Source: Picocystis sp. L7
Taxonomy: Eukaryota; Chlorophyta; Picocystophyceae; Picocystales; Picocystaceae
Assembly (NCBI GenBank): GCA_020975725.1
Contig: QXJR01000007.1
Coordinates: 620,001-684,000 of the forward strand
Length of the DNA stretch: 64,000 nucleotides
Direction of reading: 5' to 3'
The notes beneath the pieces were generated by a model, which was not told the origin of the DNA, searched no databases, and saw only the letters and a list, made by a program, of their open reading frames with translations. Below, piece by piece: positions 1 to 9,815 of the stretch. Made by a program: the position numbers and the translations under genes. How positions within the stretch are numbered: position 1 is the stretch's first letter; each line of letters begins with the position of its first letter.

Positions 1-182
1 GGACTTCCAGAAATCTTTCTGACCTTTCCTCTGCGGTTCGCGTTCGGTTTCTCGTCCTTCCACGTGGATCAGGCCGAGCCTTGGCGTACGTCCATCGTCA
101 CAAATCGCGCAATCCACACGTCGTGCTGCGCCTCCAGAGCGCCGAAAGACACCTCGCGAACGCGCCTCGAAGACTTCTCGCG

Positions 183-2318
183 ATGGCCCACGCATGCCTG
201 AAGCACGGTGCCGTGCGCCTGCAAGGCAAAAACGCCGGGATGCGCGCCAAGGCGGTCCGTCCCGTGCGCGCACAAGCGCAGCCGAAGGTGAGCGACACGT
301 CGTGCTTGCATCGAAAAAGGACGCGTTTTCGCATCGAAAGGGTCGCTGACGAAGCTTCTCGCCTTGGGAAAACGCAGCAGGACGTCGTCGTGGCGCAGGA
401 ACGAAGGCAGATGCTGAAAGGAGCGGCCTTGGCGGCAGCCACGGCCTGGACTGGTCTGGTGGGATCGGCACAAGCTGCGGACGAACAAGTGGCCTCCTCG
501 CGCATGTCGTATTCGAGGTTCCTTGAGTACCTGGACATGGGACGGGTGAAGAAGGTGGACCTGTACGAAAACGGAACCATTGCCATCGTCGAAGCCGTCA
601 GCCCAGAACTCGGAAACCGCGTCCAGAGGGTGCGCGTTCAACTCCCAGGCACTTCCGCAGAGCTGCTGCAGAAGTTCCGCAACAAAGGAGTGGACTTTGC
701 CGCGCACACCCAGCAGGAGGACGGAGGTGCTGTCTTCCTGAACCTCCTCGGAAACCTGGCCTTCCCTTTGCTCCTTGTGGGAGGTCTGTTCCTGCTCTCG
801 AGGAGGAACCAAGGAGGCATGGGCGGACCGGGAGGTCCAGGCAACCCGCTCTCCTTTGGAAAGTCCAAGGCAAAGTTCCAGATGGAGCCCAACACCGGCA
901 TCACTTTCTCGGACGTCGCCGGTGTGGATGAGGCCAAGCAAGACTTCATGGAGGTAGTGGAATTTCTCAAGCGTCCGGAACGCTTCACCGCGGTCGGAGC
1001 CAGAATCCCCAAAGGTGTCCTGCTTGTAGGACCACCCGGTACGGGTAAGACCTTGCTCGCCAAGGCCATCGCTGGTGAGGCTGGTGTGCCATTCTTCAGC
1101 ATCAGCGGATCAGAATTCGTGGAGATGTTCGTGGGCGTTGGTGCATCCCGCGTGCGTGATCTTTTTAAGAAGGCAAAGGAGAACGCGCCTTGTATTGTTT
1201 TCATTGATGAGATTGATGCAGTGGGTAGATCCCGCGGTGCTGGTGTGGGCGGCGGAAACGACGAGAGGGAACAAACCCTGAACCAGCTCCTTACGGAGAT
1301 GGATGGATTCGAGGGGAACACCGGAATCATTGTGGTCGCCGCTACCAACCGTGTCGACATCTTGGATAGTGCGCTGTTGAGGCCAGGTCGCTTTGACAGG
1401 CAGGTCACCGTGGACGTACCGGATATCAGGGGGCGCAAAGAGATTCTCTCTGTGCACGCGCGCAACAAAAAGTTCGAGGAGGGCGTAGGTGTGGAGACCA
1501 TTGCCATGCGTACACCAGGGTTCAGCGGAGCGGACTTGGCCAACCTTCTGAACGAAGCTGCCATTCTCGCCGGCCGCCGTAACAAGGAGGCCATTGGACA
1601 GAAGGAGATTGATGACAGTGTAGACAGGATCGTTGCTGGGATGGAGGGCACACCCATGACGGATGGCAAGTCAAAGAGCTTGGTCGCCTATCATGAAGTT
1701 GGGCACGCTATCTGTGGTACCTTGACCAGTGGGCATGATCCTGTGCAGAAGGTTACTTTGATTCCACGTGGACAGGCGCGTGGGCTCACTTGGTTCATCC
1801 CGGGCGAAGACCCATCACTGGTCAGCAAGCAGCAGATCTTTGCTCGCATTGTTGGTGCACTCGGGGGCAGGGCTGCAGAGGAGGTGATCTTCGGGGAAGC
1901 TGAGGTCACAACAGGGGCTTCGAGTGACCTCATGCAGGTATCAAACATGGCCAAGCAGATGGTCACCAACTTTGGCATGAGTGACATCGGACCTTGGAGC
2001 CTGCAAGACCCTTCCTCTCAAGGCGGGGACATGATCATGAGGATGATGGCCAGGAACCGGATGAGTGAGAAGCTAGCCAATGACATTGACACCGCGGTAA
2101 AAACAATAGCTGCTGATGCATATGAGCTGGCCTTGAAGCATATTAGCGACAACAGGGAAGCCATTGATGAGATTGTGGAAATCCTAATCGAGAAGGAGAC
2201 CATTGATGGGGATGAGTTTAGGAGCATTTTGAGCAAGTACACCCCCATCCCAGAGGATCATCTGCAGGCAGTTGCGGCACAGAAGGAAGGAGTGGCTGGC
2301 CAGTTGGCCAATGCATAA
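183..2318 (+). CDS. FTSH2: FtsH2/VAR2-type thylakoid ATP-dependent zinc metalloprotease
   Basis: This is a membrane-anchored AAA+ protease that degrades damaged photosystem II D1 and other thylakoid proteins as part of a hexamer. The first ATG of the frame gives a 711-residue product with a basic transit peptide. A twin-arginine hydrophobic stretch ([17 protein letters not shown]) ends at AQA-ADE and fits a lumen-transfer signal. The lumenal region ([18 protein letters not shown]) is followed by one transmembrane segment ([14 protein letters not shown]), Walker A GPPGTGKT near residue 282, Walker [13 protein letters not shown] near 340, a second region of homology, and the zinc protease motif HEVGH near 504. 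I recall very high similarity to Arabidopsis FTSH2/FTSH8 (type B). A probable intron in the transit peptide is listed separately; removing it keeps the frame. Family assignment is secure; the exact N-terminus is inferred. Confidence 0.96.
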   Translation: MAHACLKHGAVRLQGKNAGMRAKAVRPVRAQAQPKVSDTSCLHRKRTRFRIERVADEASRLGKTQQDVVVAQERRQMLKGAALAAATAWTGLVGSAQAADEQVASSRMSYSRFLEYLDMGRVKKVDLYENGTIAIVEAVSPELGNRVQRVRVQLPGTSAELLQKFRNKGVDFAAHTQQEDGGAVFLNLLGNLAFPLLLVGGLFLLSRRNQGGMGGPGGPGNPLSFGKSKAKFQMEPNTGITFSDVAGVDEAKQDFMEVVEFLKRPERFTAVGARIPKGVLLVGPPGTGKTLLAKAIAGEAGVPFFSISGSEFVEMFVGVGASRVRDLFKKAKENAPCIVFIDEIDAVGRSRGAGVGGGNDEREQTLNQLLTEMDGFEGNTGIIVVAATNRVDILDSALLRPGRFDRQVTVDVPDIRGRKEILSVHARNKKFEEGVGVETIAMRTPGFSGADLANLLNEAAILAGRRNKEAIGQKEIDDSVDRIVAGMEGTPMTDGKSKSLVAYHEVGHAICGTLTSGHDPVQKVTLIPRGQARGLTWFIPGEDPSLVSKQQIFARIVGALGGRAAEEVIFGEAEVTTGASSDLMQVSNMAKQMVTNFGMSDIGPWSLQDPSSQGGDMIMRMMARNRMSEKLANDIDTAVKTIAADAYELALKHISDNREAIDEIVEILIEKETIDGDEFRSILSKYTPIPEDHLQAVAAQKEGVAGQLANA
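288..377 (+). other. Probable 90-bp frame-preserving intron in the FtsH transit peptide
   Basis: GTGAGC follows AAG at a codon boundary, CTGAC lies at 346-350, and CAG ends at 377 (a second CAG ends at 380). The size, donor and branch motif match every other intron resolved here. The length is a multiple of three with no stop, so the frame stays open if it is retained, adding about 30 residues that do not look like a transit peptide. cDNA would settle it. Confidence 0.6.
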
Positions 2319-2372
2319 AATGTGCGCTGTGATTTGCGAGCTCTGGCGCAAGTATGTTGTGTTTTTTGTAAT

Positions 2373-3855
2373 CTAGGTAGTTTCAGTCCTCCTCCGTTTG
2401 TTCACATTTTCAAGTTCAACACCCGCAGCTTGGCTGTGATCTTCATGTACGTCCGGTGACGGAGGTATAGCTGGTGGGAGCGCATGCGATGTAAACTCAT
2501 AGTTTAGGCCACCATCGTCCCCAGCAAAGAGGTTGCTAGTTATGGTACTGCCATGGACCGTGTATTCTACGGAGGATGCATGCGCACCCAGTTGCTCTAC
2601 GAAACGGACTTGTACACGAAAGACCAACACCTCGTGCACGTAAACTTTCCTGTGGAAGGTGGCGATCAGCGGCACTTTACTCGTCGTCTCAATGACCTGC
2701 ACTTCTCCCTCGAGTTCCACACGTAAGGATTGGACAAAGGGCAGCGGACATTTGGGATGATGGATGCTGCTGAAGATCAGTTTGATGCCGGACCCTCGTA
2801 CGCCAAGGTCGAACGGCTTGTGATGGGCAGAGGTAGGGAAAAGCACGTGGTACGAGATGCGTGCCTTGTCCACGCGTATGTAAGGTGGCACCTTCACTTC
2901 CATGTGCTTCAAGAGCAGGGCCATCACTTGGTCGCATTTGGCGTGGATGACTAGTTCCGCTCTATGATCTTTGGGTGTCTCCTGCAGGTTCACGATCACC
3001 AGCTTTCCTCCATGGGATTGCACTTGCTCCGGCAGATCACAGACGGGAGTGATTCGAAGGCTAGTTCCCATGCAGACTACCAGGTCCGCTCGCTCGGTGT
3101 GTTGAATGGTCGCGTCCAATTCGTCTTCCGGCAGTGGGCTTTCCCAATCCAGGATGTTGTCGGTGAGTCTCCCCCCGCATGCATCACATTTCCTCCGTGT
3201 GTATTTGAATCCCACCGTCTTCATCTCGAAATCCCTCAGGTGCACTTTTTTGCATTCTTCGCATCGCTCGGAGAAGCAGTTGCCGTGCAATTCGGCCAGC
3301 TTCTCCCTGTCCAAGCCCGTCCTGGCGTGTATGCCTGCACGTGCACGTTCCACTCTCGTGTCAGCGTCTGCGTCCACGCCATCGCCTTGGCCTTCGCGCC
3401 TGCTCTCTCACCGTCCACGTTCTGCGAGGCCACGTAATCCACGCGTTTCATGCGCACGAGTTGTGCGATGGCGCGGTGCGTCAAGCTCGGCGTCGCGAAT
3501 CCGAATCCGACGTCGCAGGTCGGCATGGCCTCGCCACGTCGCTGTTTGGTCCAGATGCCTTGTGGACCGCGGAAGTCTGGGATGCCGCACGACGTGGACA
3601 CGCCCGCTCTTCTCCCACACGCGTCCAGTCAGCCATCGCCATCGCCATCGCCACGGCCATGGGCATTCCTGGTGCGCATCCTTCGTGCGCGTCTCACCCG
3701 GTGTACACCACGACGTGTTGTGCGTCGGACCACCATCGTGCCAGTGTTTCGCACTTGCTGGACCAGCTTTCCGCGTCCTCGTGCACCTCCGGCTGTCCCA
3801 GCGCACCGCCCAGGTCCTTCCGATGCGCCAAGCGATGCGCATAGCTCAGCGACAT
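2373..3855 (-). CDS. SIRT6: SIRT6-type NAD-dependent protein deacylase, three exons
   Basis: The coding sequence is join(3855..3698, 3608..3412, 3334..2373) on the minus strand, giving 438 residues. The reading frame joins perfectly across two introns (89 and 77 bp), each with a GTGAG donor and a GCTGAC branch motif. Class IV sirtuin signatures appear in order: a GAGVSTSCGIPDFRGP NAD-binding loop split by intron 1, SQNVDG split by intron 2, catalytic His in KLAELHGNCF, zinc ligands C-x2-C and C-x2-C flanking the small domain, ILDWESPLP, GTSLRI, and VIVNLQ. SIRT6 relatives are nuclear chromatin deacylases. The C-terminal roughly 200 residues, after the Rossmann domain, resemble the long tail of SIRT6/7-like proteins and end in a basic KRRR patch that could act as a nuclear signal. 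The gene starts only about 30 bp from a large TG-rich array. Confidence 0.92.
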
Positions 3856-3881
3856 GTGGTCGAATGGCCACCAACGAAGGG

Positions 3882-4032
3882 ACGTGTGTGTGTATGTGTC
3901 TATGTGTATGTGTCTATGTGTATGCGTATGTGTCTATGTGTATGTGTCTATGTGTATGCGTATGTGTCTATGTGTATGCGTATGTGTATGTGTGTATGTG
4001 TCTATGTGTATGCGTATGTGTCTATGTGTCTA

Positions 4033-4069
<37 letters not shown>

Positions 4070-4288
4070 GTTGTCTATGTGTATGTGTCTATGTGTATGT
4101 GTATGTGTATGTGTCTATGTGTATGTGTCTATGTGTATGTGTATGTGTATGTGTATGTGTCTATGTGTATGTGTCTATGTATGTGTCTATGTGTATGTGT
4201 CTATGTGTATGTGTATGTGTATGTGTCTATGTGTATGTGTCTATGTGTATGTGTCTATGTGTATGTGTATGTGTATGTGTATGTGAGT
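3882..4288 (+). repeat. TG-rich hexamer microsatellite (TGTGTA / TGTCTA), about 400 bp
   Basis: Alternating six-base units TATGTG, TCTATG and TATGCG run without interruption. All plus frames stay open and encode CVCVYVYV-type strings, which are artefacts. The array abuts the 5' end of the SIRT6-like gene, beginning about 30 bp beyond its ATG on the opposite strand. Confidence 0.95.
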
Positions 4289-5745
4289 GGGAGACACCCG
4301 TCCACACCACCCTTGGAACGGTGGGGACACCAAGGACGTAAAAGGGTGCCACCACCACCACGTCCAAGGTCCAACGTGGTCCCAAACCAAGGCGTGCACA
4401 CGCGACAAGGGGATGGAGGAGAGGAGAAGCAAGAAGCAAAAGGCATAGGATAGGGAAACGGGAACGAGGAGGATACGCGACCAAGGGAAGGAGAACTCGC
4501 TCTCGCTGCCATGGTCGCCCGAGGACGAAGATTGTAAAGGTACGCGAGGCAAACAAAAGATTCCCTCGCTCCCCTTTCGAAATGCATGGGTGTCCGCAAT
4601 GAAAAATGGGTTGAGCCCATCGTCGATACGAGTGCACAAGCGCGTCATGTCCGATGTCGAACTTCTACGACGCAGAAACGCTCCCCTTGACGGGAACGAT
4701 CCAGTCCTATTGACATACGTATTTCTCCTTTCGCGTAGACCGCGTGACAAAGAGACGGAAGAGCAGGCCACGACAACCCAAAGGCTACCACAACGCAAGA
4801 CAAGAAGAAGTCTATGTTGTTCGTCAATGACCGTTCCACGCCTATCCTCATAGACCATACATGCCCTCGTGTCTTCAAGTTGGAAGTGAACAATAGAACG
4901 ATCATGCATGTTTTACGGCTAGGTCTTTGAACGAGCATGCTTAAGCGATCACGAATCCGGCTTCTATAGAACGTGGCATTGCGATGCGATCCCGAACACG
5001 GCCTTCGTGTTGCGTATCTGGACCAAGGATCTTGATATGAACAAATCCACCGCCGGCATGGATCTTTCGCACAACAACACTAGGACAAGTGTCGTCAGCA
5101 TTTAGTTTCCTCGAGCATGACAGCACGAGACACGCCATTCTTGACGAGCAATTCGAATAAGAAGGGTCGCTTTCTATCGTGGAACCTTTCCCTTGTTCTT
5201 TGATTCAACCAACACCGCCCACCACCATCGTGCATGTCGTTGTGCCCATGCCCTCGATTCGAGCGGTTAGGTCGTTCATTCGTGCAACATTACCGCCACT
5301 TTCGTGCCCGATCCAAACGAAGTCCATTCCCCGCACGACTTGGCGTACCGGTCTCGTCCGAACCATCTGAAAATTGCTTGTGCTCGTGCTTGCCCTTGTA
5401 CGAAGCGTGAGACCGGTTCTCGCGATTTCGAGCAATGCTCGTTGCTTCGCTGGGCCTTTCATTCCGCCCTTCCATCCCCGCATGTGGCACGAATGCTTCA
5501 TGCATCGTTCCGCACGAACCTTGTCGGGTGGCCTCCCTTGCATGTTTATCCTTGCCTTCACCAAGGCCATCGTAGGACGAAACTCTCCCGTTTCCAAGGA
5601 CAGGACGCTTGTTTTATCCGGAAAACCCTATCCGATGGATCCCGTTTCTCTTTCCCTTTCGATCGGACGTCCCTTCCGGTTTCGACCCTGGATCGCCCTG
5701 GGGGTTCGGTGGGTCTCTCCTGGCGCACGTACGTACACAATTCGG
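4289..5745. other. Intergenic, no gene recognised
   Basis: Only short overlapping frames of biased composition occur here; none has a domain I recognise. The longest minus-strand frame runs into the TG array and looks spurious. The stretch probably holds the SIRT6 upstream region and the promoter of the cytochrome b5 gene. Confidence 0.6.
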
Positions 5746-6174
5746 ATGGGAATGGACACGAAGGAGGCGTCGCATCCGCCTACATTGGCGGAACGAGGCA
5801 CGGTGGTGGACGCCACAGATGGCCAAGTTGCGTCCCAGACACGCAGGAAGGTTCCTGCGGTGGGAAAGGGCGTCAGCCAGATGGCTTGGATGCGCAAGGC
5901 ACGGGAAGAGAAGCCCAACGTGGGACGTTCCTGCACACGAGACATCACCACGGCGGAGCTCCAAGCCCACAACAAAGAAGGAGACGCGTGGATGGCCGTG
6001 CGAGGGAGAGTGTACGACGTCACGCCGTACCTCGAGTACCATCCTGGCGGCAGAAAAGTGCTCGAGGAATGGGCAGGAACCGACGCGACGAAAGTGTTCA
6101 ACCAATACCACGCCTGGGTGAATGCGGAATACATCCTCGCGTCGTGTCAGGTAGGAAAGCTCAAGACCATGTGA
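5746..6174 (+). CDS. Small soluble cytochrome b5-domain protein
   Basis: This is a heme-binding electron carrier of 142 residues. The cytochrome b5 fold covers about residues 70-140: DITTAELQAHNKEGDAWMAV, RGRVYDVTPYLEYHPGG (first heme His in HPGG) and NQYHAWVNAEYIL (second heme His). The sequence most resembles the b5 domain of NCB5OR-type reductases, but there is no reductase domain and no C-terminal membrane anchor, so it is predicted to be soluble. The frame is open further upstream but that part has no protein-like features. The ATG at 5746 (or the next in-frame ATG at 5752) was chosen because charged coding-like sequence begins there. Confidence 0.82.
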   Translation: MGMDTKEASHPPTLAERGTVVDATDGQVASQTRRKVPAVGKGVSQMAWMRKAREEKPNVGRSCTRDITTAELQAHNKEGDAWMAVRGRVYDVTPYLEYHPGGRKVLEEWAGTDATKVFNQYHAWVNAEYILASCQVGKLKTM

Positions 6175-6977
6175 TGAATGGACGAACGCACGTTCCTTTC
6201 GACGTGCGTTTCGATGCCTGTGGAAGCGGGCCGAACGCACCGAGAACGTGCACCGTCCCACAGCACGAACCAGGAAGGACGACAGACATCAGGATCCAAC
6301 CAATGGAAACACCGTCGTCGAAACCTTCCGGTGTTGAAGACCCGTTCGAGGCAAAGTCTGCGTCGACTTCGGATCCCCAAAGCTTCGGTATCGCGCAAAA
6401 CGCAGGCAATGCTGCTTCAGAAGCGTAGGCAAGTTCGCCCGCTGCCTCGCTCGGAATGGGAGTTCGATGCAAGCGGCGCCTGCCTCTTGATGAGCCCGGA
6501 CCTGCTTGCAGCTCAAGAGCTTGGTGGATGCATCAACTGGCTCTTTCATCCTCCAAGAGGGGAATCGGATATCCAAGGGTGGACGCGGCAGGACAGGAAT
6601 GCCACGACCTGGGTCCAGCGGTTGACCACAAAGCAATAACAAACAGAGATGGCCGAAACGTGCATTGGGTTTTTCTAAGGACGAGGTGTTTCTTCTGGAA
6701 CTAACAACGCATCAAACAACAGAAGATATGATGCACTCCGCTGGCGTTCCCACAATCATTGGGGTGGTTGCTGCGCAAGGAAGCGACCAACAACGGGGTG
6801 CGTTCCGGTCCATCCAACTTGGCATTTTTGATTAACGGAAGCACTCCATGCGGTAGGAGTGTACCGAACATGCAAGAGTACCACTTTGGGAAGCGTAGGA
6901 ATATACATTTACAGAACCATTCAAATTCGCCGGCGATCACGCCAAGGGGATGCTGATCCTGGTGTGAAACGCCTGCT
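6175..6977. other. Convergent intergenic region, no gene recognised
   Basis: It lies between the ends of the plus-strand cytochrome b5 gene and the minus-strand glutathione peroxidase gene. No frame has recognisable content. It should contain both 3' UTRs and polyadenylation sites; the GPx side begins with the SECIS-like hairpin. Confidence 0.6.
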
Positions 6978-7050
6978 CCGTTTCAGAAGTAGCCGGTGCC
7001 TGTTTCTTCAGGTGTAGCTTTCCGAGACAACTTCGTCATGTAGTGAACGG
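6978..7050 (-). promoter_or_regulatory. SECIS-like element (type 2) in the 3' UTR of the GPx gene
   Basis: About 40 nt downstream of the GPx stop, the minus strand folds by eye as follows. Helix I is CCGTT (7050-7046) with AACGG (6982-6978). Next comes an internal loop, then the non-Watson-Crick core ATGA (7039-7036) opposite GA (6984-6983). Helix II is GAAGTTGTC (7034-7026) with GGCTACTTC, allowing one U-U mismatch and one G-U pair. An AAA bulge sits 14 nt above the core, and a mini-stem CCTG/CAGG closes the apical loop. This is the order expected of a eukaryotic type 2 SECIS, which recruits SBP2 and eEFSec to decode UGA as selenocysteine. It was found by hand and not scored by software. Confidence 0.8.
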
Positions 7051-7088
7051 CATCCGCTTGCTAGCGGTTTGCATCTGATTGCATCTCC

Positions 7089-7772
7089 TTACTCGGCCCC
7101 GAGATAGGCCCGTTGTTTCTGCGGCAAGCTTTTGCCTTCCAGGACTGCTTTCAGGTCCTCTTCAAGCCCTTGGGCCAGCGGTGCTCCTGGCTTGTACCTG
7201 CGGATGGGTTGTCCGTTACGATCTACCAGGAACTTGGTGTAGTTCCATTCGATCTCGGATCCTCCCGTTTTGGATTTGAGGAACCCATACACGGGCGACA
7301 TTTCCTTCGGTCCGTCCCACTGCGGCGTTGGTTTGTACTTGACGGCGACCTTGTCCATGACGGGAAATTCGATTCCAAACTTGCGCCAGGCCCATTCCCT
7401 TTCCTCTTGGCTGGATCCTGGCGCTTGTCCACCGAATTGGTTGGCAGGGAAGGCCAGCATCTCGAAGCCTTGTTCGTGGTATTTCTCGTACAGCATCCTA
7501 AGTTCTGGATAGTTGGCGTTCTGCAGCGGTCATTCGCTCGCCACGTTCATCACCAGCACCGCTTTTCCACGCAGTCGTTCGAGCGGATACGTTCGGCCGT
7601 ACTGCATCGCTTGGAAGTCGTACAGGCTGCTTTCTCCGCTGGCAACGGACGTGTTCGTCGCCAGCAGCGTCGGCGCCACCACCAAAAGCGCGGAGGCTTC
7701 CCTCCTCCTCCACTTCTGCGTCCTGGTGGTGGCGCAGGCCCGCGTGGTCGCGACGGCGCGCGCCTTCGGCAT
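7089..7772 (-). CDS. GPX: Selenocysteine-containing glutathione peroxidase (in-frame UGA at codon 81)
   Basis: This thiol peroxidase reduces H2O2 or lipid hydroperoxides. Reading UGA at 7532-7530 as Sec joins two conserved halves in one frame: LRGKAVLVMNVASE-U-PLQNANYPELRML. The product is 227 residues. The catalytic tetrad is complete: Sec81, Gln112 (FPANQFGG), Trp176 and Asn177 (IEWNYTKFLVD). The usual resolving Cys of plant non-Sec GPx (FPCNQF) is Ala110, and Pro replaces Gly after the active-site residue. The N-terminus starts MPKARAVATTR and continues into a twin-arginine hydrophobic segment (RRREASALLVVAPTLLA), suggesting plastid import and possibly the thylakoid lumen. A SECIS-like hairpin lies in the 3' UTR. 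A simple nonsense mutation is unlikely because both halves are intact and the stop falls exactly on the catalytic residue. Confidence 0.9.
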
Positions 7773-8479
7773 GGCGTCGACGGATTCGGCTCCGACACGT
7801 GTCCTCAGCTGAGAACAATCTCCTCTGTCCTGTGGACTGGATTGGATTGGATTGGATTCCCCTCCCATCCATGGACATGGAAGAGGATTGCAGGAGAAGG
7901 TACCCACAACACAATGGATGGATGGATGGACATGGAAGGAAGCAGACTGCATGGGAGAAAAGAAGGTGGCCAGCCAGGAGGAGCACCAAGCGCACGAGGA
8001 AGGGCGCAAGCAGTTGCCAAGTAGACATGAACCGGCTTCCCACGGGACCGTATGGCTTGCCTTGTTCCTGATGGTGAGGACGGCTTCGTGCCACGCAGGG
8101 ATCGGACTCGTCTGGTTGGAGGACATGGCCTTGCGGCGCCTTGGCAATTCGACTGTGTTTTGTTTCAAATCCAATCGATCCTGTGTTGGTGAAGGAGAAG
8201 CTTGCCCTCGTTGCAGGGCACAGGCGCCGTTCGCCTGAACCGCACGAGCACGAGAATCATTCCTTCTTTCATGCACCGCTGGTATTGTACAACGGACTCG
8301 AACATGCACCGCTTGTCCGTTTCTGTTTCGTCTATCTTCTTTTTTCTTCGGGAACGCGTTTTCGTTGACCTTCACGTGGCCACCTTCCTTTCATGGAAGG
8401 TTCCATGTCGACGACCGAGGCGTCCTTCTTCCCGCGCCTCGTCCGTCCTTTCCTTCGTCCCTCGGCATCGTTCCGTGCA
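7773..8479. other. Spacer upstream of the GPx gene with short GATTG and ATGG repeats
   Basis: It contains four GATTG units at about 7839-7857 and an ATGG run near 7916-7931. The long frame read through this region on the minus strand is not protein-like before the GPx start. It is presumed to hold the GPx promoter. Confidence 0.55.
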
Positions 8480-8726
8480 TCAGTTCCCTCCGCTCGTCTT
8501 GTCGCGTTCGTCGGGAAGCGTCAGTCTTCCGCTTTGGGCGGTATGCGCTCGTCCCTTTTTTCTTCTTCATCGGTTTCGGCCGTCGCACCTCCGGACAACC
8601 GCAGCAGCATCGACAGGGACAGCAGAACACCATCACGAGCAGGTTGTAGATGCTTTCGCACACGCCTGCCACGCATTGGCACGGGAAGCACACGTTGCAT
8701 CCGCCTTTTCCTTCGCCTTTTCCCAT
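8480..8726 (-). CDS. Cysteine-rich membrane microprotein (two exons, about 51 aa)
   Basis: Exon 1 (8726..8589) encodes 46 residues beginning MGKGEGKGGCNVCFPCQC. A hydrophobic Cys-rich segment follows (CESIYNLLVMVFCCPCRCCC), ending GCPE. A 91-bp intron is proposed (8588..8498) with donor GTGCGA, a CTGAC branch motif and an AAG acceptor, the same signals seen elsewhere in this window; exon 2 (8497..8480) adds TSGGN and a stop. Without splicing the frame runs on into basic, non-conserved sequence. The pattern suggests a palmitoylated or metal-binding membrane peptide, but I do not recognise a family and assign no function. Confidence 0.42.
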
Positions 8727-9302
8727 CTTCTTGATCGTCCAATGGACCAGTTGGTTGTGCGACTCGAGTCCACACCACCTCGGTTTGGCTGGACCTTCGC
8801 TTCACACGAGGCAGGGGGAGGGGGGGGGAAACCTTGGACGGGGGAGGGAACCAGGTCCAAGGTTGTGTCCCAGGTTGTGTACGGAGGGATCCGAAGGGGG
8901 GGGGGTGGAGCAGCCGCGGCGGCAGGGACCTGTGCTGCTTGCAAGGGAGGGAGGTGGCGGTGGTGGGAGAGGAACAGGTCGTGTTGGACCCTGGTGCAGG
9001 ATACGAAAGGAGGCAGCAGCAAGAACGATGCATCGTTGGATGGAACCTGTCCTGCCTGCCTGGTCATCTCCCATCCACCCAGACCAATGTCCATGCATGG
9101 GATCACGTCCATGTCCGTCCGTGTGGAAGCTCTTCTCGTGTCCAGGCCATCCCAGGTCCTCCTGGTCACACCTGGTCCATCCTGGAATCCATCCACACAC
9201 ACACACACACATACACACACACCAGCTTCCTCGAGGCACCACCAAGAGGAGACCAGTCGACGAACAAGCAGGCGTACCACGCCGCTGGAAGAGGTGCGAG
9301 CG
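8727..9302. other. Spacer between divergent genes with G-runs and a CA microsatellite
   Basis: G-rich runs occur at about 8815-8830 and 8896-8906, and (CA)n at about 9193-9221. A plus-strand frame is open throughout but its composition is low-complexity. This is probably the shared upstream region of the Cys-rich microprotein and the zinc-finger gene. Confidence 0.6.
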
Positions 9303-9800
9303 ATGGATGGAAGGTGCCTGCGTCATCTGCTGGAATGTGCACACGAACAAGTGCGTGCAGGAAGGCCAGAAGTGGCCCTGCGAGCAGTGGTGGAAGCCAT
9401 ACGAAGACGAGACGGAGAAGAAGCCGTGGCCAACTGGATGGTGATGGCGCGAGGACGCTTCGAACGTGAACCCTCGAGGGAAAGGACGATGGACGCGTCA
9501 CACGTGGATCACATGGAAGTCGGAGAAACGTCGTCTGATGCGGAAGACGAGCTTGTCGGCCTCATGGCAGGCTGCTTGTTGGTCGAACAGCCAGAAAGCA
9601 TGGGATCTTGTCGTGGTCTTGATGGTGTGCTTTCACACACATCGATTCTGGAGGAGTCTGGGAGGGGAGAGATACAAACACATGCCATCATGGATGGTTC
9701 CAGCTACTACTGCAACAGGTGCGGAGCATTGGTGAGTGCTAGGAGGGCACTGGCACACGACCGGATGTGGTGCACGGGGGTACCAGACAACCAAAGATAA
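9303..9800 (+). CDS. Conserved green-lineage protein with C-terminal CxxC...H...C zinc finger
   Basis: The 165-residue product begins MDGRCLRHLLECAHEQVRAG, a helical region with LRAVVEAIRRRDGEEAV. It ends with SILEESGRGEIQTHAIMDGS followed by YYCNRCGALVSARRALAHDRMWC. I recall plant proteins with the same arrangement (a short helical repeat, then 'ESGR...DGSSF-C-xx-C-G-x-LVS...H...YWC'), so this looks like the algal ortholog of an [15 protein letters not shown] green-plant family. The Cys and His spacing suggests one zinc site. The function is unknown. The ATG was chosen because upstream in-frame sequence is low-complexity; an upstream exon cannot be excluded. It converges on the YlxR-like gene, with only 15 bp between the two stops. 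Confidence 0.75.
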   Translation: MDGRCLRHLLECAHEQVRAGRPEVALRAVVEAIRRRDGEEAVANWMVMARGRFEREPSRERTMDASHVDHMEVGETSSDAEDELVGLMAGCLLVEQPESMGSCRGLDGVLSHTSILEESGRGEIQTHAIMDGSSYYCNRCGALVSARRALAHDRMWCTGVPDNQR

Positions 9801-9815
9801 AGTGTGCGCCCCTCG

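Noticed and set aside
3890-4453. Long open frames in all plus frames (CVCVYVYV-type proteins)
   Set aside because: They are translations of the TG hexamer array, with no composition of a real protein.
7530-7532. Reading the GPx UGA as an inactivating nonsense mutation
   Set aside because: The position equals the catalytic residue, both flanks are conserved, and a SECIS-like hairpin follows the gene.
8202-9302. Continuous open frame upstream of the zinc-finger protein
   Set aside because: Low-complexity, His/Arg/Gly-rich sequence through G-runs and a CA repeat; conserved sequence starts only at 9303.
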